Counted from the stretch's first letter, positions 18,258-27,114 are shown. The stretch is 64,000 nt of DNA from Nodosilinea nodulosa PCC 7104 (GCF_000309385.1 NZ_JH976537.1:4327984-4391983); one strand, 5' to 3'. Notes: generated by a model from the letters alone, not told the origin. Numbers and translations: made by a program.

Positions 18258-18857
18258 ATGACGGCAACTGCGGCAAAACGAAAAGCCAAGCTCCCCAGCC
18301 AGGCCACCATGGCCAAAACCTTTCACTGGGTCAACATCATCGCCCTGCTGTTGATGATGGCCAGCGGCCTGCAAATCTACAACGCCAACCCCGTGTTTGG
18401 CGGGCGGGCAGGCTGGGATTTTCCCGAAGTTTTCCTGCTGGGCGGCTGGCTGGCCGGGGGCCGCGCCTGGCACTTTGCGATCATGTGGGTGTATTCGCTC
18501 AACCTGCTGGCCTACGGTATTTTTGTCTTTGTCACCCAGCGCTGGCAGCATCGATTTGCTAGTAGCGGTGACCTCAAAGCCCTGCGCGCCAGCCAAAACG
18601 AAAAGCGCAAGACCTTTGCTAAGCATCGGCTAGTGTATACCCTGATTGTGCCGGTGCTGCTGCTGGCGATCGCGAGCGGGCTGGCCATGTACAAACCGGC
18701 CCAGCTGCACTGGCTGGCGGCGATGTTTGGCAACTGGCAGACCCTGCGCACCGTCCACTTTTTGACCGTGCCTATTGTGCTGGCCTTCACCCTGATTCAC
18801 TCCATCATGGCGCTCAAGGTGGGCAACCTGCGCCTGGTCAAGTCGATGTTCTTTTAG
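18258..18857 (+). CDS. b-type cytochrome membrane subunit
   Basis: 199 residues with four main membrane segments (about 20-45, 75-95, 125-150, 165-190). Candidate heme-ligand His residues sit in 'MAKTFHWVNII', 'GRAWHFAIMW', 'TVHFLTVPIV' and 'TLIHSIMALK', the pattern of the Ni-hydrogenase/thiosulfate-reductase cytochrome b561-like family. It would pass quinol electrons across the membrane. The molybdoenzyme gene starts 18 bases downstream, so it is the likely redox partner. It differs from the 6-TM MsrQ that serves MsrP in E. coli. Confidence 0.82.
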   Translation: MTATAAKRKAKLPSQATMAKTFHWVNIIALLLMMASGLQIYNANPVFGGRAGWDFPEVFLLGGWLAGGRAWHFAIMWVYSLNLLAYGIFVFVTQRWQHRFASSGDLKALRASQNEKRKTFAKHRLVYTLIVPVLLLAIASGLAMYKPAQLHWLAAMFGNWQTLRTVHFLTVPIVLAFTLIHSIMALKVGNLRLVKSMFF

Positions 18858-18875
18858 CTGCTGCCGAGTTTTCCT

Positions 18876-19589
18876 ATGGGCCTCTTTCTGCCTCAATCGA
18901 TCTCCCGACGGCGACTGCTGCTGGGGGCTGGCCTGTCGGGGGCTGGCCTGCTGCTGAATGGCTGTGGCACCAGCCTGGGCGTGCGCCAGGTGGGCAATCT
19001 GACTGAACCGCTCAACCAGGCGATCGAAAAACTGCTGCTCTCCCAAAATGCGGTGCCTGAATTTTCGGCTAGCGCGATCGAACCCGACAAATTGCTGATT
19101 AACTCCTTTAACGGCACGCCCGACCTTGACCCCGCCCAGTTTCGCCTGGTGGTCGATGGCGAAGTGAACCAGCCGATGGACTTTTCCCTCGCTGATCTGC
19201 AGTCCCTGCCCCAAAAGGACATGGTAATTCGCCATGTGTGTGTGGAGGGCTGGGCGGCGATTGTGCAGTGGGGCGGCGTGCCGCTGCAAGCCCTGGCCAA
19301 GCTAGTGCAGCCCAAACCCGAGGCCCGCTACGTCTTTTTTACCTCCGCCGATGGCTACTACGAAAGCTGGGATCTGGCCTCGTCGCTGCATCCCCAAACC
19401 CTGATGGTCTACCAAAAAAATGGCCAGCCCCTCTCGCCCCAAAACGGTGCTCCCCTGCGGCTGGCCTCCCCCATTAAGCTGGGCTACAAGCAGAGCAAGT
19501 GGGTGACTCAAATTACCTTTATGAATGAACTCACTCCCCGTCTGGGTTACTGGGAAGACCGGGGTTATGAGTGGTTTGCTGGGCTGTAG
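18876..19589 (+). CDS. Periplasmic molybdopterin oxidoreductase (MsrP/sulfite oxidase fold)
   Basis: 237 residues. The N-terminal 'SISRRRLLLGAGLSGAGLLL' has the twin-arginine motif, and 'LLLNGCG' could serve as a lipobox. The sulfite-oxidase-fold domain starts near residue 85. The Mo-coordinating Cys lies in 'IRHVCVEGWAAIVQWGGVPL', followed by 'LHPQTLMVYQKNGQPLSPQNGAPLRL', which closely matches the MsrP (YedY) arrangement. It lacks the sulfite oxidase dimerisation domain. The substrate might be methionine sulfoxide or another S- or N-oxide. Linked with cytochrome b, CcdA, TlpA-like and the Met-rich lipoprotein. Confidence 0.87.
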   Translation: MGLFLPQSISRRRLLLGAGLSGAGLLLNGCGTSLGVRQVGNLTEPLNQAIEKLLLSQNAVPEFSASAIEPDKLLINSFNGTPDLDPAQFRLVVDGEVNQPMDFSLADLQSLPQKDMVIRHVCVEGWAAIVQWGGVPLQALAKLVQPKPEARYVFFTSADGYYESWDLASSLHPQTLMVYQKNGQPLSPQNGAPLRLASPIKLGYKQSKWVTQITFMNELTPRLGYWEDRGYEWFAGL

Positions 19590-19707
19590 GAGTGATGAGG
19601 GGATGAGGGGATGGGGAGATGGGGGGATGCAGATCTAGTTTTGTGGTTTGTGCCCCCCGGTCTGCCTCTTGGCAAGGCACACTGGTGGTGTTGATCTGCC
19701 ATTGGTT
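19587..19707. repeat. G-rich repeat and partial structured-repeat match
   Basis: GGGGATGAGGGGATGGGGAG-type repeats at 19594-19628 belong to the same low-complexity family found in frame in MetH. At 19691-19707, TTGATCTGCCATTGGTT matches exactly part of the structured repeat at 6544-6560, just before the next gene's ATG. Confidence 0.55.
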
Positions 19708-20724
19708 ATGAAAGCTGTTGCCCTCACCCACTACCTGCCCATTAGCGACCTTGAATCCCTCTTCGACACTCGACTGCCCAAGCCCAACCCCACGGGCCGC
19801 GACATTCTCGTGCGGGTCGAAGCCGTCTCGGTGAACCCCGTCGATACTAAGGTGCGCGCCCCCAAAGCCAAGGTCGAAGACGATCCCAAGGTGCTGGGCT
19901 ACGATGCAGCGGGCGTTGTGGAGAGCGTGGGCGATGCCGTAACGCGCTTTCAGCCAGGCGACCAGGTCTACTACGCGGGCGATGTCACCCGCCCCGGCTC
20001 CAATGCTGAGTTTCAGCTGGTGGATGAGCGGATTGTGGGCCACATGCCTACCACCCTCTCCTTTGCCGAGGCGGCGGCCCTGCCCCTGACCACCCTCACC
20101 GCCTGGGAAGCGCTCTTTACTCGCCTTGACATCAACCGGGCCGGGGGTAATCGCGGCGATTCGATTTTCATCATCGGCGGGGCCGGAGGCGTGGGGTCGA
20201 TCGCGATTCAGCTGGCCAAGCTGGCGGGTTTAGTGGCGATCGCCACTGCGTCGCGGCCCCAGTCGCAGGCCTGGGTGCGAGAACTGGGTGCCGATCATGC
20301 CGTGGACTACAGCGACGCCCTGATCGAAGAAATGGCCAAACTTGGCCACCGCGAAGTCGATTTCATCGCCAATTTCAACAACACCGACGACTACTGGGGC
20401 GTGATGGCTGAGCTGATTCGCCCCCAGGGCAAAATTGTCGGCATTGTTGGCAATACAGACCCGCTCGATCTAAATCTGCTGAAGAACAAGAGCGCCACCT
20501 TTGCCTGGGAGTTTATGTTCACCCGCTCGATGTACCAGACCGCCGACATGGCCGACCAGGGCAATCTGCTCGACGAAGTGGCCGCCCTGATCGACGCGGG
20601 TAAGCTGCGCACGACTCTGCAGCAGACGCTCTCGCCCATCAACGCCGCCAACCTGCGTCAGGCCCATGCCCAGGTGGAGTCGGGGCGGACGATTGGCAAG
20701 CTGGTGCTGGCGGGGTGGGGGTAG
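19708..20724 (+). CDS. Zinc-type alcohol dehydrogenase-like quinone oxidoreductase
   Basis: 338 residues from the ATG at 19708; earlier in-frame starts would run through repeat sequence. The GroES-like N-terminal domain includes 'VEAVSVNPVDTKVR' and 'LGYDAAGVVESVG'. The Rossmann domain has 'IIGGAGGVGSIAIQLAKLAG', binding NADPH. The structural zinc cysteines are absent, as in the ZADH/QOR branch of the MDR superfamily. It probably reduces quinones or reactive carbonyls in the cytoplasm. Confidence 0.9.
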   Translation: MKAVALTHYLPISDLESLFDTRLPKPNPTGRDILVRVEAVSVNPVDTKVRAPKAKVEDDPKVLGYDAAGVVESVGDAVTRFQPGDQVYYAGDVTRPGSNAEFQLVDERIVGHMPTTLSFAEAAALPLTTLTAWEALFTRLDINRAGGNRGDSIFIIGGAGGVGSIAIQLAKLAGLVAIATASRPQSQAWVRELGADHAVDYSDALIEEMAKLGHREVDFIANFNNTDDYWGVMAELIRPQGKIVGIVGNTDPLDLNLLKNKSATFAWEFMFTRSMYQTADMADQGNLLDEVAALIDAGKLRTTLQQTLSPINAANLRQAHAQVESGRTIGKLVLAGWG

Positions 20725-20802
20725 GCGGGTGGATGGGTGAGCGGGTGGATGAGGCAGGGCACACTACTTCATCTGTCTCCCGTGGTCTTCTCAACGCCTG
20801 CT

Positions 20803-21249
20803 CTATTTCACCGTGACGCGGCCATCGGCTTCGATGGTAATGCTGCGATCGCTCGGTTCAGCCGGGGCATCAAACACCTCCACCCGCAGCGTATTGGGGC
20901 CGGGGCGGCTCAGCTGGGCGCGCACGGGTAGCCGTTCCTGCGACCAAAAAAAGACGGAGGGGTTGGGCTGGGCCGTCCAGCCTACCTGGGTTTCGATGGT
21001 GTTGCCGGTGTAGAGCACGCGGGGGCCGAGCAGGGGCGGCTGCTCTAGGCTGAGGGGGCGGCTGCCGATGTTGACAACCTGAATGGTGATGCGATCGCCC
21101 GGCGTAAACTGTATCTGCCCCGACTTGCAGTTCACGGTGCAAGGGGCTGCCACAGCGGGCAGGCTTATCATCCAGGCCGCCAGGCCAGCCAAACATCCCC
21201 CAATCAAAAAACCAGACGCCAAACGCTTCTTCACAGCAACGATCCTCAC
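20803..21249 (-). CDS. Secreted protein of unknown function
   Basis: 148 residues from a GTG start. The signal peptide ends near 'LPAVAAP'. Two cysteines (PCTVNCKSG) follow right after cleavage, then a beta-rich domain ('ITIQVVNIGSRPLSLE', 'NTLRVEVFDAP', 'SITIEADGRVTV') that looks like an immunoglobulin-like fold. I do not recognise the family. Monocistronic, and convergent with the oxidoreductase gene. Confidence 0.7.
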   Translation of the reverse strand: MRIVAVKKRLASGFLIGGCLAGLAAWMISLPAVAAPCTVNCKSGQIQFTPGDRITIQVVNIGSRPLSLEQPPLLGPRVLYTGNTIETQVGWTAQPNPSVFFWSQERLPVRAQLSRPGPNTLRVEVFDAPAEPSDRSITIEADGRVTVK

Positions 21250-21369
21250 AGGAAAACGGATCTTTTGTTGTAATCGCTACCAGAGTGCCTTGGAACCCTC
21301 TCTACACATCTCGTAGGAATTAATGGTTACACTGAGTGACATCATAATGTGATACCAAGGAAGCGGGCT

Positions 21370-21624
21370 ATGGAACGACAGGCGGTAACGGTACGGTTGC
21401 CAACAGATCTTCTTGAGCAGGTCAAACGGTTTCAGGAAAACCGCGAATCGTTTAACGAATTGGTGGTTGAGGCAGTTACCCGCGAAGTGCAGCGGCGGCA
21501 AGCGTTAGCCGCCCATCAGCGCATTGTCGCCCGCAGCGCCGAGGTGGAAAAACAAGCAGGCATGCAAGCCAGCTCGTTAGATTTAATTCGTCAGCTGCGA
21601 GAGGGCGAAGAGCGGCGTGACTAA
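21370..21624 (+). CDS. Antitoxin-like protein (VapB-type, ribbon-helix-helix)
   Basis: 84 residues from the ATG at 21370. The N-terminal 'RQAVTVRLPTDLLEQVKRF' resembles a ribbon-helix-helix DNA-binding strand and first helix. The C-terminal half is charged and helical, as expected for a toxin-wrapping tail. Its last 8 bases overlap the GTG start of the PIN-domain gene, the classic coupled toxin-antitoxin layout. It would bind and silence the toxin and autoregulate the operon. Confidence 0.8.
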   Translation: MERQAVTVRLPTDLLEQVKRFQENRESFNELVVEAVTREVQRRQALAAHQRIVARSAEVEKQAGMQASSLDLIRQLREGEERRD

Positions 21625-22033
21625 GTGTGTTGATACCAGTCTCTGGATTCCTTACCTGTTGCCTGAGTCTTTACAACCCCAAGCAAGAGAACTGATTACG
21701 CCATGGCTGGCGTCTAGCGAATATTTAGTAGCACCAGCGTTTGCCTGGGCTGAGGTTGGCTCGGTGTTGCGAAAGAAGGTAAGGCTTGGGTTAATCACCC
21801 CTGACCAAGCTACTGGGTTCTACGATGACTTTTGCCAGATGCCAATCAACTATCTGGACAGTGAGACAGTACGTACCAAGACCTGGGAACTCGCGGAGCA
21901 GTTCTCGTTAGCCACGCTCTATGATGCCGCTTTTCTAGCCGTTGCGGAGGTTGAATCGGCTGAGTTTTGGACGGCTGATCAGTCTTTAATCAACACGCTA
22001 AAGCCTTGCCCTGCTTATGTTCACATCTTGTAA
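21617..22033 (+). CDS. vapC: PIN-domain ribonuclease toxin (VapC-like)
   Basis: 138 residues from the GTG at 21617. The PIN signature acidic residues are visible: 'CVDTSLWIP' (first Asp), 'AWAEVGSVLRK' (Glu), 'TLYDAAFLAVAE' (Asp) and 'FWTADQSLIN' (Asp). These build the Mg-dependent RNase site of VapC toxins, which cut tRNA or rRNA. It is translationally coupled to the upstream antitoxin gene. The exact RNA target is unknown. Confidence 0.88.
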   Translation: MTKCVDTSLWIPYLLPESLQPQARELITPWLASSEYLVAPAFAWAEVGSVLRKKVRLGLITPDQATGFYDDFCQMPINYLDSETVRTKTWELAEQFSLATLYDAAFLAVAEVESAEFWTADQSLINTLKPCPAYVHIL

Positions 22034-22091
22034 GCAGAAACCGGGTTTATTTCTCGCAAATCCAAAATCCCCAATCCAAAATCTAAAATTG

Positions 22092-24344
22092 TCACTCGGG
22101 TACTGTGACCATGCGCGACTCAATGCCTTCCCACACCTGTGGCGATACCCGAACCGCTGCCTCTTTGCAGCGGATCATGAGTTCTAAAGCATAGAAACAG
22201 TTAGTAAGCTGCTGGATTTCTGCCTCGGATATATTGAAATTCTCAAAGTCAAAACTTAAGTTTTTTGAAAAGCATCCGATTATTTTTCTTGGAAATTCCA
22301 TTTGGATTGCAAGACTTGAGCTATTTCTAGGCAAGCTATTCTTTAACTTAGTTAAATCCATGGTCAAGCTATCTACTAAGTTTAATGGAAAAATTTCTAA
22401 TTTTTGATATTCCTTTGAAAGGGCGAGAGCAAGGTCAAGAGCTCGGGCTCGGGCACTGGAAAGGGAGAGGGAAAGGTCGAGGGTGAGGGCGCGGGATAGA
22501 GTGAGGGTACGAGAGAGATCCCGGGAGATGTCGCGGGTGAGATTGAGGTCGTGGGTGAAGGAGAGGACGCGGGAGAGGTCGAGGGCGAGGTCGCGAGTAA
22601 GGGCGCGGGAGAGGTTGAGGTCGAGCTCGCGGGCGCGGGCGCGGGAAAGGTCGAGATCGAAGTCAATAGAGAGGGCGAGAAAAATAGCGGCAACCCGTTT
22701 AGCTGTAATTTGATCGTCACTTGGGGTTTTGGCTGTTATAGTTGTAGCCCATTCAATCACGGCTTTGAGTCTATTGCTGGTGATGTAGGTTTGAGCTTGC
22801 GTTGACATCTCTGTCAGAAGGCTATCGGCCCCATCCTTGCCTGGTGCCAAGCCAGCTACGAGCAAAAATACCTCTCGCCAATGCTGTTCGGTTACGTGAT
22901 CGCGCACTAATTGTTTAATCTTGTAATTATCGACAATACACTTTGCAGTCAAATACTCTTGAAAGGTCAAATGCGAAAAAGAATAGGCATTGCGTGCTCG
23001 TTCGACCAAAATGCCTTGCTGAATTTCAATTTCTCTTAGTACAGTTTCGGCATCTAGATGGTCGGGAGCATTAAGGTTTTCGATTAAAAATTCTCGAATT
23101 TGCTGAATCAGTCTGTCTTTAGCAAAGAAAAGTTGGGCATCGACAAAGCTGGTGTAGGCAATCTCGGCCAGCATATCTAGTTCTAGCTCTGCGCTTAGCT
23201 CTTGATAGATTGGGCTTTGCTGAATCCGCTTTTCAGAAGCCCACTTCCTTAATAGCACGTCTAGCGCTTCCCCAAAAAGCGCATGACGCTTTTTGGGGAA
23301 GTCTTGAAATTCGTCGTAGACAACGCAGAGCAAAGTGAGCAACAGCGGGGTTTGAGCAAGTTCCTTTGCGGCTTGGTAGTCTTTGCTCTTTAATAATTCC
23401 CAGCAGCGTTCGGCAGTTTTGGCTTCGGCATCTCTTTCCTTCTGGAACCAGTTTTTGATAAACTGCTCAATCTGAGCATCTTCAAAGGTGGCCATTGCCA
23501 CATCTTTGAATCGCGTAAAGCCGCCAAAGGTGTAAGCTGCTACTCGACAAGAGGCAATAAAACGGTTATCGCTATACCGATCAACTAAGCCCCTGATTTC
23601 CTTGAGCACATAATCTAACGTGACCATTGTTACTTCGTCTAGGCCATCCAGCAACACCAGCAGCTTGCCATGTTTGAGAAACAGCTCTGTCAGATCCTCT
23701 GGATGTGGAAAGTCGCAAATTTCTAATTCTCTTGCAATTGCTGCTTTAATACTGATATCGGGCTTGTCGAACTGACGCAGTTCCAACATCACCGGAATGC
23801 TAGGGTGCTCGTAAAAGATCTTCTGTGGCACCAGTAGGTTGCTTGGGGCTTTGCCCGCAAAGTCCCGGCGGCCCAGGGTTCGTAGGGCTTCTAGCCCCAC
23901 CTTACGTAAGAAGGTCGATTTGCCTACTCCAGGCCCGCCCAGCACCATGAGGAATTGCTGTTCATTTGCGACTTGCAGACCAGGCTTCTTGTCTGCGCTA
24001 GTAACGCTGAACCCGCGTCTGCCGCTTTTGCGATATTGCGTCTGCAGTGCATCTTCATCCGCAAAATATTGGCTGGCCGCTCGACGATCTAACAGTTGTA
24101 CGGCTGTGTAGATTTCGTCGAGCCGCACGGGGTAGTCCATCCGCACGCAGGCGACTTTGAGGGTGCCGTGGCGATCGATGTAGCGGCGCACGTAGTCCAC
24201 CATCGCCTTTTTCAGGGCCAGGTTTTTGCCAATGTCCCAATCCAGCTTTTTGAGAGTTTCGGTGCCTTTATCTTTCACCAAGCTGGTGATCAGGCCACCC
24301 AGGCCAGCGGCGGCGGCTCCGATCAGGGGTTCAAATCCGGTCAT
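22092..24344 (-). CDS. NACHT-domain NTPase with Leu/Arg/Asp repeat region
   Basis: 750 residues from the ATG at 24344; a GTG at 24371 would add nine residues. The N-terminal ~115 residues are helical with a glycine-rich, possibly membrane-inserting stretch (LIGAAAAGLGGLITSL). The NACHT NTPase has Walker A 'GGPGVGKSTFLRKV' (about residue 135) and Walker B 'LLVLLDGLDEV'. Residues about 550-640 are a periodic Leu-Asp-Leu-Ser-Arg-Ala low-complexity helix. The C-terminal ~60 residues resemble the NCH2 helical domain seen in cyanobacterial NACHT proteins. Bacterial NACHT proteins include NLR-like antiphage effectors; that role here is inference. No separate effector gene is adjacent. Confidence 0.88.
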   Translation of the reverse strand: MTGFEPLIGAAAAGLGGLITSLVKDKGTETLKKLDWDIGKNLALKKAMVDYVRRYIDRHGTLKVACVRMDYPVRLDEIYTAVQLLDRRAASQYFADEDALQTQYRKSGRRGFSVTSADKKPGLQVANEQQFLMVLGGPGVGKSTFLRKVGLEALRTLGRRDFAGKAPSNLLVPQKIFYEHPSIPVMLELRQFDKPDISIKAAIARELEICDFPHPEDLTELFLKHGKLLVLLDGLDEVTMVTLDYVLKEIRGLVDRYSDNRFIASCRVAAYTFGGFTRFKDVAMATFEDAQIEQFIKNWFQKERDAEAKTAERCWELLKSKDYQAAKELAQTPLLLTLLCVVYDEFQDFPKKRHALFGEALDVLLRKWASEKRIQQSPIYQELSAELELDMLAEIAYTSFVDAQLFFAKDRLIQQIREFLIENLNAPDHLDAETVLREIEIQQGILVERARNAYSFSHLTFQEYLTAKCIVDNYKIKQLVRDHVTEQHWREVFLLVAGLAPGKDGADSLLTEMSTQAQTYITSNRLKAVIEWATTITAKTPSDDQITAKRVAAIFLALSIDFDLDLSRARARELDLNLSRALTRDLALDLSRVLSFTHDLNLTRDISRDLSRTLTLSRALTLDLSLSLSSARARALDLALALSKEYQKLEIFPLNLVDSLTMDLTKLKNSLPRNSSSLAIQMEFPRKIIGCFSKNLSFDFENFNISEAEIQQLTNCFYALELMIRCKEAAVRVSPQVWEGIESRMVTVPE
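22425..22690. repeat. Purine-rich degenerate tandem repeat in the NACHT gene
   Basis: About 265 bp in which the plus strand is dominated by GAGGTCGAGGGCGAGG-type units. The minus strand therefore encodes repeated D/S-L-x-L-x-R-A/D. All frames stay largely open across it, as expected for a short-period repeat. Strand asymmetry is extreme compared with its surroundings. Confidence 0.8.
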
Positions 24345-24487
24345 GGCAGGGGCATCGGTGGCGGCTGCCACTACTATAGCCTGGGCTTTTTGAGGGGCAA
24401 CGATTGAAATTTGCTAAGCGGCTCGGCTGCAAAACGCCCCACGCAACCCGTTATCCTAGATAACGTGACGCATCCGGTGAGGACTCG

Positions 24488-25696
24488 ATGGATACCAAGG
24501 CCTTTAAGCGCTCCCTAAACCACTCCGACAAGTACTTTCGCCAGGGGTTTGGCCACGGAGACGATGTCGCTGGCCAGATGAAGACCGAGTACAACAGCGG
24601 ACTAATTCAGGACATCCGCGATCGCAACTACACCGTCACCCGGGGCGATGTCACCATCAAGCTGGCCCAGTCCTTCGGCTTTTGCTGGGGGGTCGAGCGG
24701 GCGGTGGCGATGGCCTACGAAACCCGCCAGCACTTCCCCACCGAGCGCATCTGGATTACCAACGAAATCATCCACAACCCCAGCGTCAACCAGCGCCTCA
24801 AGGACATGGCGGTGGAGTTCATCGACGTGGTGGATGGCAGCAAAGACTTTTCCGTAGTAGGCGCGGGCGATGTGGTGATCCTGCCCGCCTTTGGGGCCAG
24901 CGTGCAGGAAATGCAGCTGCTCAACGACAAAGGCTGCACCATCGTCGATACCACCTGCCCCTGGGTCTCTAAGGTGTGGAACACGGTCGAGAAGCACAAG
25001 CGCAAAGACCACACCTCGATTATCCACGGCAAGTACAACCACGAAGAAACCGTGGCCACCAGCTCCTTTGCGGGCAAGTACCTGGTGGTGCTGAACTTGG
25101 CTCAGGCCCAATACGTGTCCGACTACATTCTGGGCGGTGGCGATAGGGATGAGTTTATGTCCAAGTTTGCCAACGCTTGCTCGGCTGGGTTCGACCCCGA
25201 CACCGATTTAGACTACATCGGCATCGCCAACCAGACCACCATGCTCAAGGGCGAAACCGAGCAGATCGGCAAACTCTTTGAGCACACCATGCTGAAAAAA
25301 TTTGGTCCCCAGGCCTTGGGCGACCACTTTCTCAGCTTTAACACCATCTGCGACGCCACCCAGGAGCGCCAGGACGCCATGTTTGACCTGGTGAATGAAA
25401 AGCTGGATCTAATCGTGGTGATCGGCGGCTACAACTCATCGAACACCACCCACCTGCAAGAAATCGCGATCGAGCGCAACATCCCCTCCTACCACATCGA
25501 CAGCGCCAGCCGCATTGGCCCCGGCAACCGCATCGAGCACAAGCAGCTCCACGGCGATATGGCGGTGACCGAAAGCTGGCTGCCCGATGGCCCGATTACT
25601 GTGGGCGTCACCTCCGGCGCATCCACCCCCGATCGCTCGGTGGAAGAAACCATCGAGCATATCTTTGCGATCAAAGGGGCGATCGCGGTGGTCTAG
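24488..25696 (+). CDS. ispH: 4-hydroxy-3-methylbut-2-enyl diphosphate reductase
   Basis: 402 residues, the long cyanobacterial/plastid form. It is the last enzyme of the MEP pathway and makes IPP and DMAPP for chlorophyll, carotenoid and quinone side chains. The Fe-S ligand cysteines lie in '[12 protein letters not shown]', '[12 protein letters not shown]' and '[12 protein letters not shown]'. Other signatures are '[12 protein letters not shown]', '[12 protein letters not shown]' and '[11 protein letters not shown]'. ATG start at 24488. Monocistronic. Confidence 0.96.
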   Translation: MDTKAFKRSLNHSDKYFRQGFGHGDDVAGQMKTEYNSGLIQDIRDRNYTVTRGDVTIKLAQSFGFCWGVERAVAMAYETRQHFPTERIWITNEIIHNPSVNQRLKDMAVEFIDVVDGSKDFSVVGAGDVVILPAFGASVQEMQLLNDKGCTIVDTTCPWVSKVWNTVEKHKRKDHTSIIHGKYNHEETVATSSFAGKYLVVLNLAQAQYVSDYILGGGDRDEFMSKFANACSAGFDPDTDLDYIGIANQTTMLKGETEQIGKLFEHTMLKKFGPQALGDHFLSFNTICDATQERQDAMFDLVNEKLDLIVVIGGYNSSNTTHLQEIAIERNIPSYHIDSASRIGPGNRIEHKQLHGDMAVTESWLPDGPITVGVTSGASTPDRSVEETIEHIFAIKGAIAVV

Positions 25697-25775
25697 GCCA
25701 GGTTGGCTCTGCACTACACATTATTATTGAGTTATTTAGAAGAACGACGCAAGCCTACGGGCTAGGGCTACAGCC

Positions 25776-25976
25776 ATGACACCCACCGCAACTCTCAGAG
25801 AGCAGATCCTAGAAGAGCTAGATAACCTGTCGGCGGAAGCTCTGACCGAGATCTTGGCCTATGTCCAGTCCCACAAATCACCGGCGGCTGGATCGGAAGA
25901 ATCTGCTGTCTGGCAGGCTTATCAGCGGTCTAAGCAAAAGCGTGCAGAGGTCTATCGTCGCCTTGCCGATTCCTAA
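25776..25976 (+). CDS. Small antitoxin-like protein upstream of Doc
   Basis: 66 residues, starting 'MTPTATLREQILEELDNLSAE' and ending in a charged helix (WQAYQRSKQKRAEVYRRLADS). It resembles the short antitoxins that precede Doc-family toxin genes; no recognisable DNA-binding domain is clear. The reading frame overlaps the toxin start by 14 bases. Its antitoxin role is inferred from position and size. Confidence 0.72.
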   Translation: MTPTATLREQILEELDNLSAEALTEILAYVQSHKSPAAGSEESAVWQAYQRSKQKRAEVYRRLADS

Positions 25977-26358
25977 CTTTCTCAGTCGAGACGACGTTCT
26001 GCTGCTCCATGCCGACCAAATTGAAAGCTTTGGCGGTACTCCTGGGGTGCGAGATGAGGGGTTGCTAGAGTCTGCCCTGGCTCAACCCAGGGCTACCTTT
26101 GGGGGTGAACTGCTGCACCCAACTCTGGCAGAGCAAGCAGCTGCATATCTTTACCATCTGTCGCGAAATCATCCCTTTATTGACGGCAACAAGCGGACAG
26201 CCTTTGCAGTGATGGATACGTTTTTAGAAGCCAATGGGTACTGCCTGACCCTAAGTGACGATGACGCCTACGACTTGGTCATGCGGGTTGCCCAGGGCGA
26301 GGTTGATAAGTCAGTTCTGGCGGAAATCCTGGCTGATGCCCTAGAAATTGTCCCCTGA
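25963..26358 (+). CDS. doc: Death-on-curing (Doc/Fic) family toxin
   Basis: 131 residues if translation starts at the TTG at 25963; no ATG or GTG is available between the antitoxin end and the conserved 'FLSRDDVLLLHADQIE'. The Fic/Doc active-site motif 'HPFIDGNKRTA' is intact near residue 68, the form used by Doc to phosphorylate EF-Tu. 'GVRDEGLLESALAQP' is also a Doc hallmark. Overlap with the upstream small gene implies translational coupling. Confidence 0.87.
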   Translation: MPIPNFLSRDDVLLLHADQIESFGGTPGVRDEGLLESALAQPRATFGGELLHPTLAEQAAAYLYHLSRNHPFIDGNKRTAFAVMDTFLEANGYCLTLSDDDAYDLVMRVAQGEVDKSVLAEILADALEIVP

Positions 26359-26505
26359 CCTGACTGACGCCGTAGCATGCCGACACCGCTTCGATAAGCT
26401 TCATAAAAGCCGCAGCCAGGGCTGATTTTGAGGGTGGTACTATGGCGGAGGTTAACGCCTCAATTCCGCCTTAGAAACCCTATACATAAGGAGTCAGGAG
26501 CACCT

Positions 26506-27114
26506 ATGACATCGAAACTGCTGCGCAAGGTTGCCTTTGGAACAGCCTTCCTTCTCTCGGCGGGCTCTGTATCTGTGACCTCGGCCCTGGCCCAAGACAC
26601 CCGAGCACTGACCGAAAATACAAACCTGATTCGGGGCTGTCGGCAGCTCAACGAAAGTGTATCGGTCTTCGACAACAGCTCCCTGGGGCCAGTTTCTAAC
26701 CGCATCGGCACCCTGGCGGCGGGTACGCGGGTGACCCTAACCGGGGCCGTGGCCGTAGGTCGGGCGCAGGTGTTTTTAGGCAGCGGCAGTTTGTCTTCGG
26801 TGCAGCCTGTGGGCTGGCTCGACGCCAGCAAACTTGGCCCCTGCAGCAGCACCCCGCCGACACCGACCGGGGCCTGCTTTAGGGCCGACCAAGAGCTGGT
26901 GGTCAGGTCTGGCCCCTCCACGGGGTATGGCGTTGTGGCGGGCTACAACCGCAACGACCTGGTAGTGGCCAGCACCAACCCGCCCACCCAGCAGACCTCT
27001 AGCGACGGTCGCCGCTGGATGCAGGTGCGCATCTACAGCGGCACCACCGGCTGGATTGCCCGCACGGGCACCAACGGGTTGGGCAGCAACGTTACTCCGA
27101 CCACTTGCCCCTAA
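26506..27114 (+). CDS. Secreted protein with SH3-like domains
   Basis: 202 residues from the ATG at 26506 (AAGGAG about 13 bases upstream and AGGAG closer). The signal peptide ends 'TSALAQ'. Two bacterial SH3-like units follow: one about residues 45-105 ('CRQLNESVSVFDNSS...GWLDASKLG'), the second about 115-195 ('LVVRSGPSTGYGVVAGYNRND...MQVRIYSGTTGWIARTG'). SH3b domains commonly bind peptidoglycan in the periplasm. The function is not more specific than that. Confidence 0.85.
   Translation: MTSKLLRKVAFGTAFLLSAGSVSVTSALAQDTRALTENTNLIRGCRQLNESVSVFDNSSLGPVSNRIGTLAAGTRVTLTGAVAVGRAQVFLGSGSLSSVQPVGWLDASKLGPCSSTPPTPTGACFRADQELVVRSGPSTGYGVVAGYNRNDLVVASTNPPTQQTSSDGRRWMQVRIYSGTTGWIARTGTNGLGSNVTPTTCP

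Noticed and set aside
22397-22805. Extra open frames across the NACHT repeat
   Set aside because: They stay open only because the DNA repeat is purine-skewed; the NACHT frame continues with conserved sequence on both sides.
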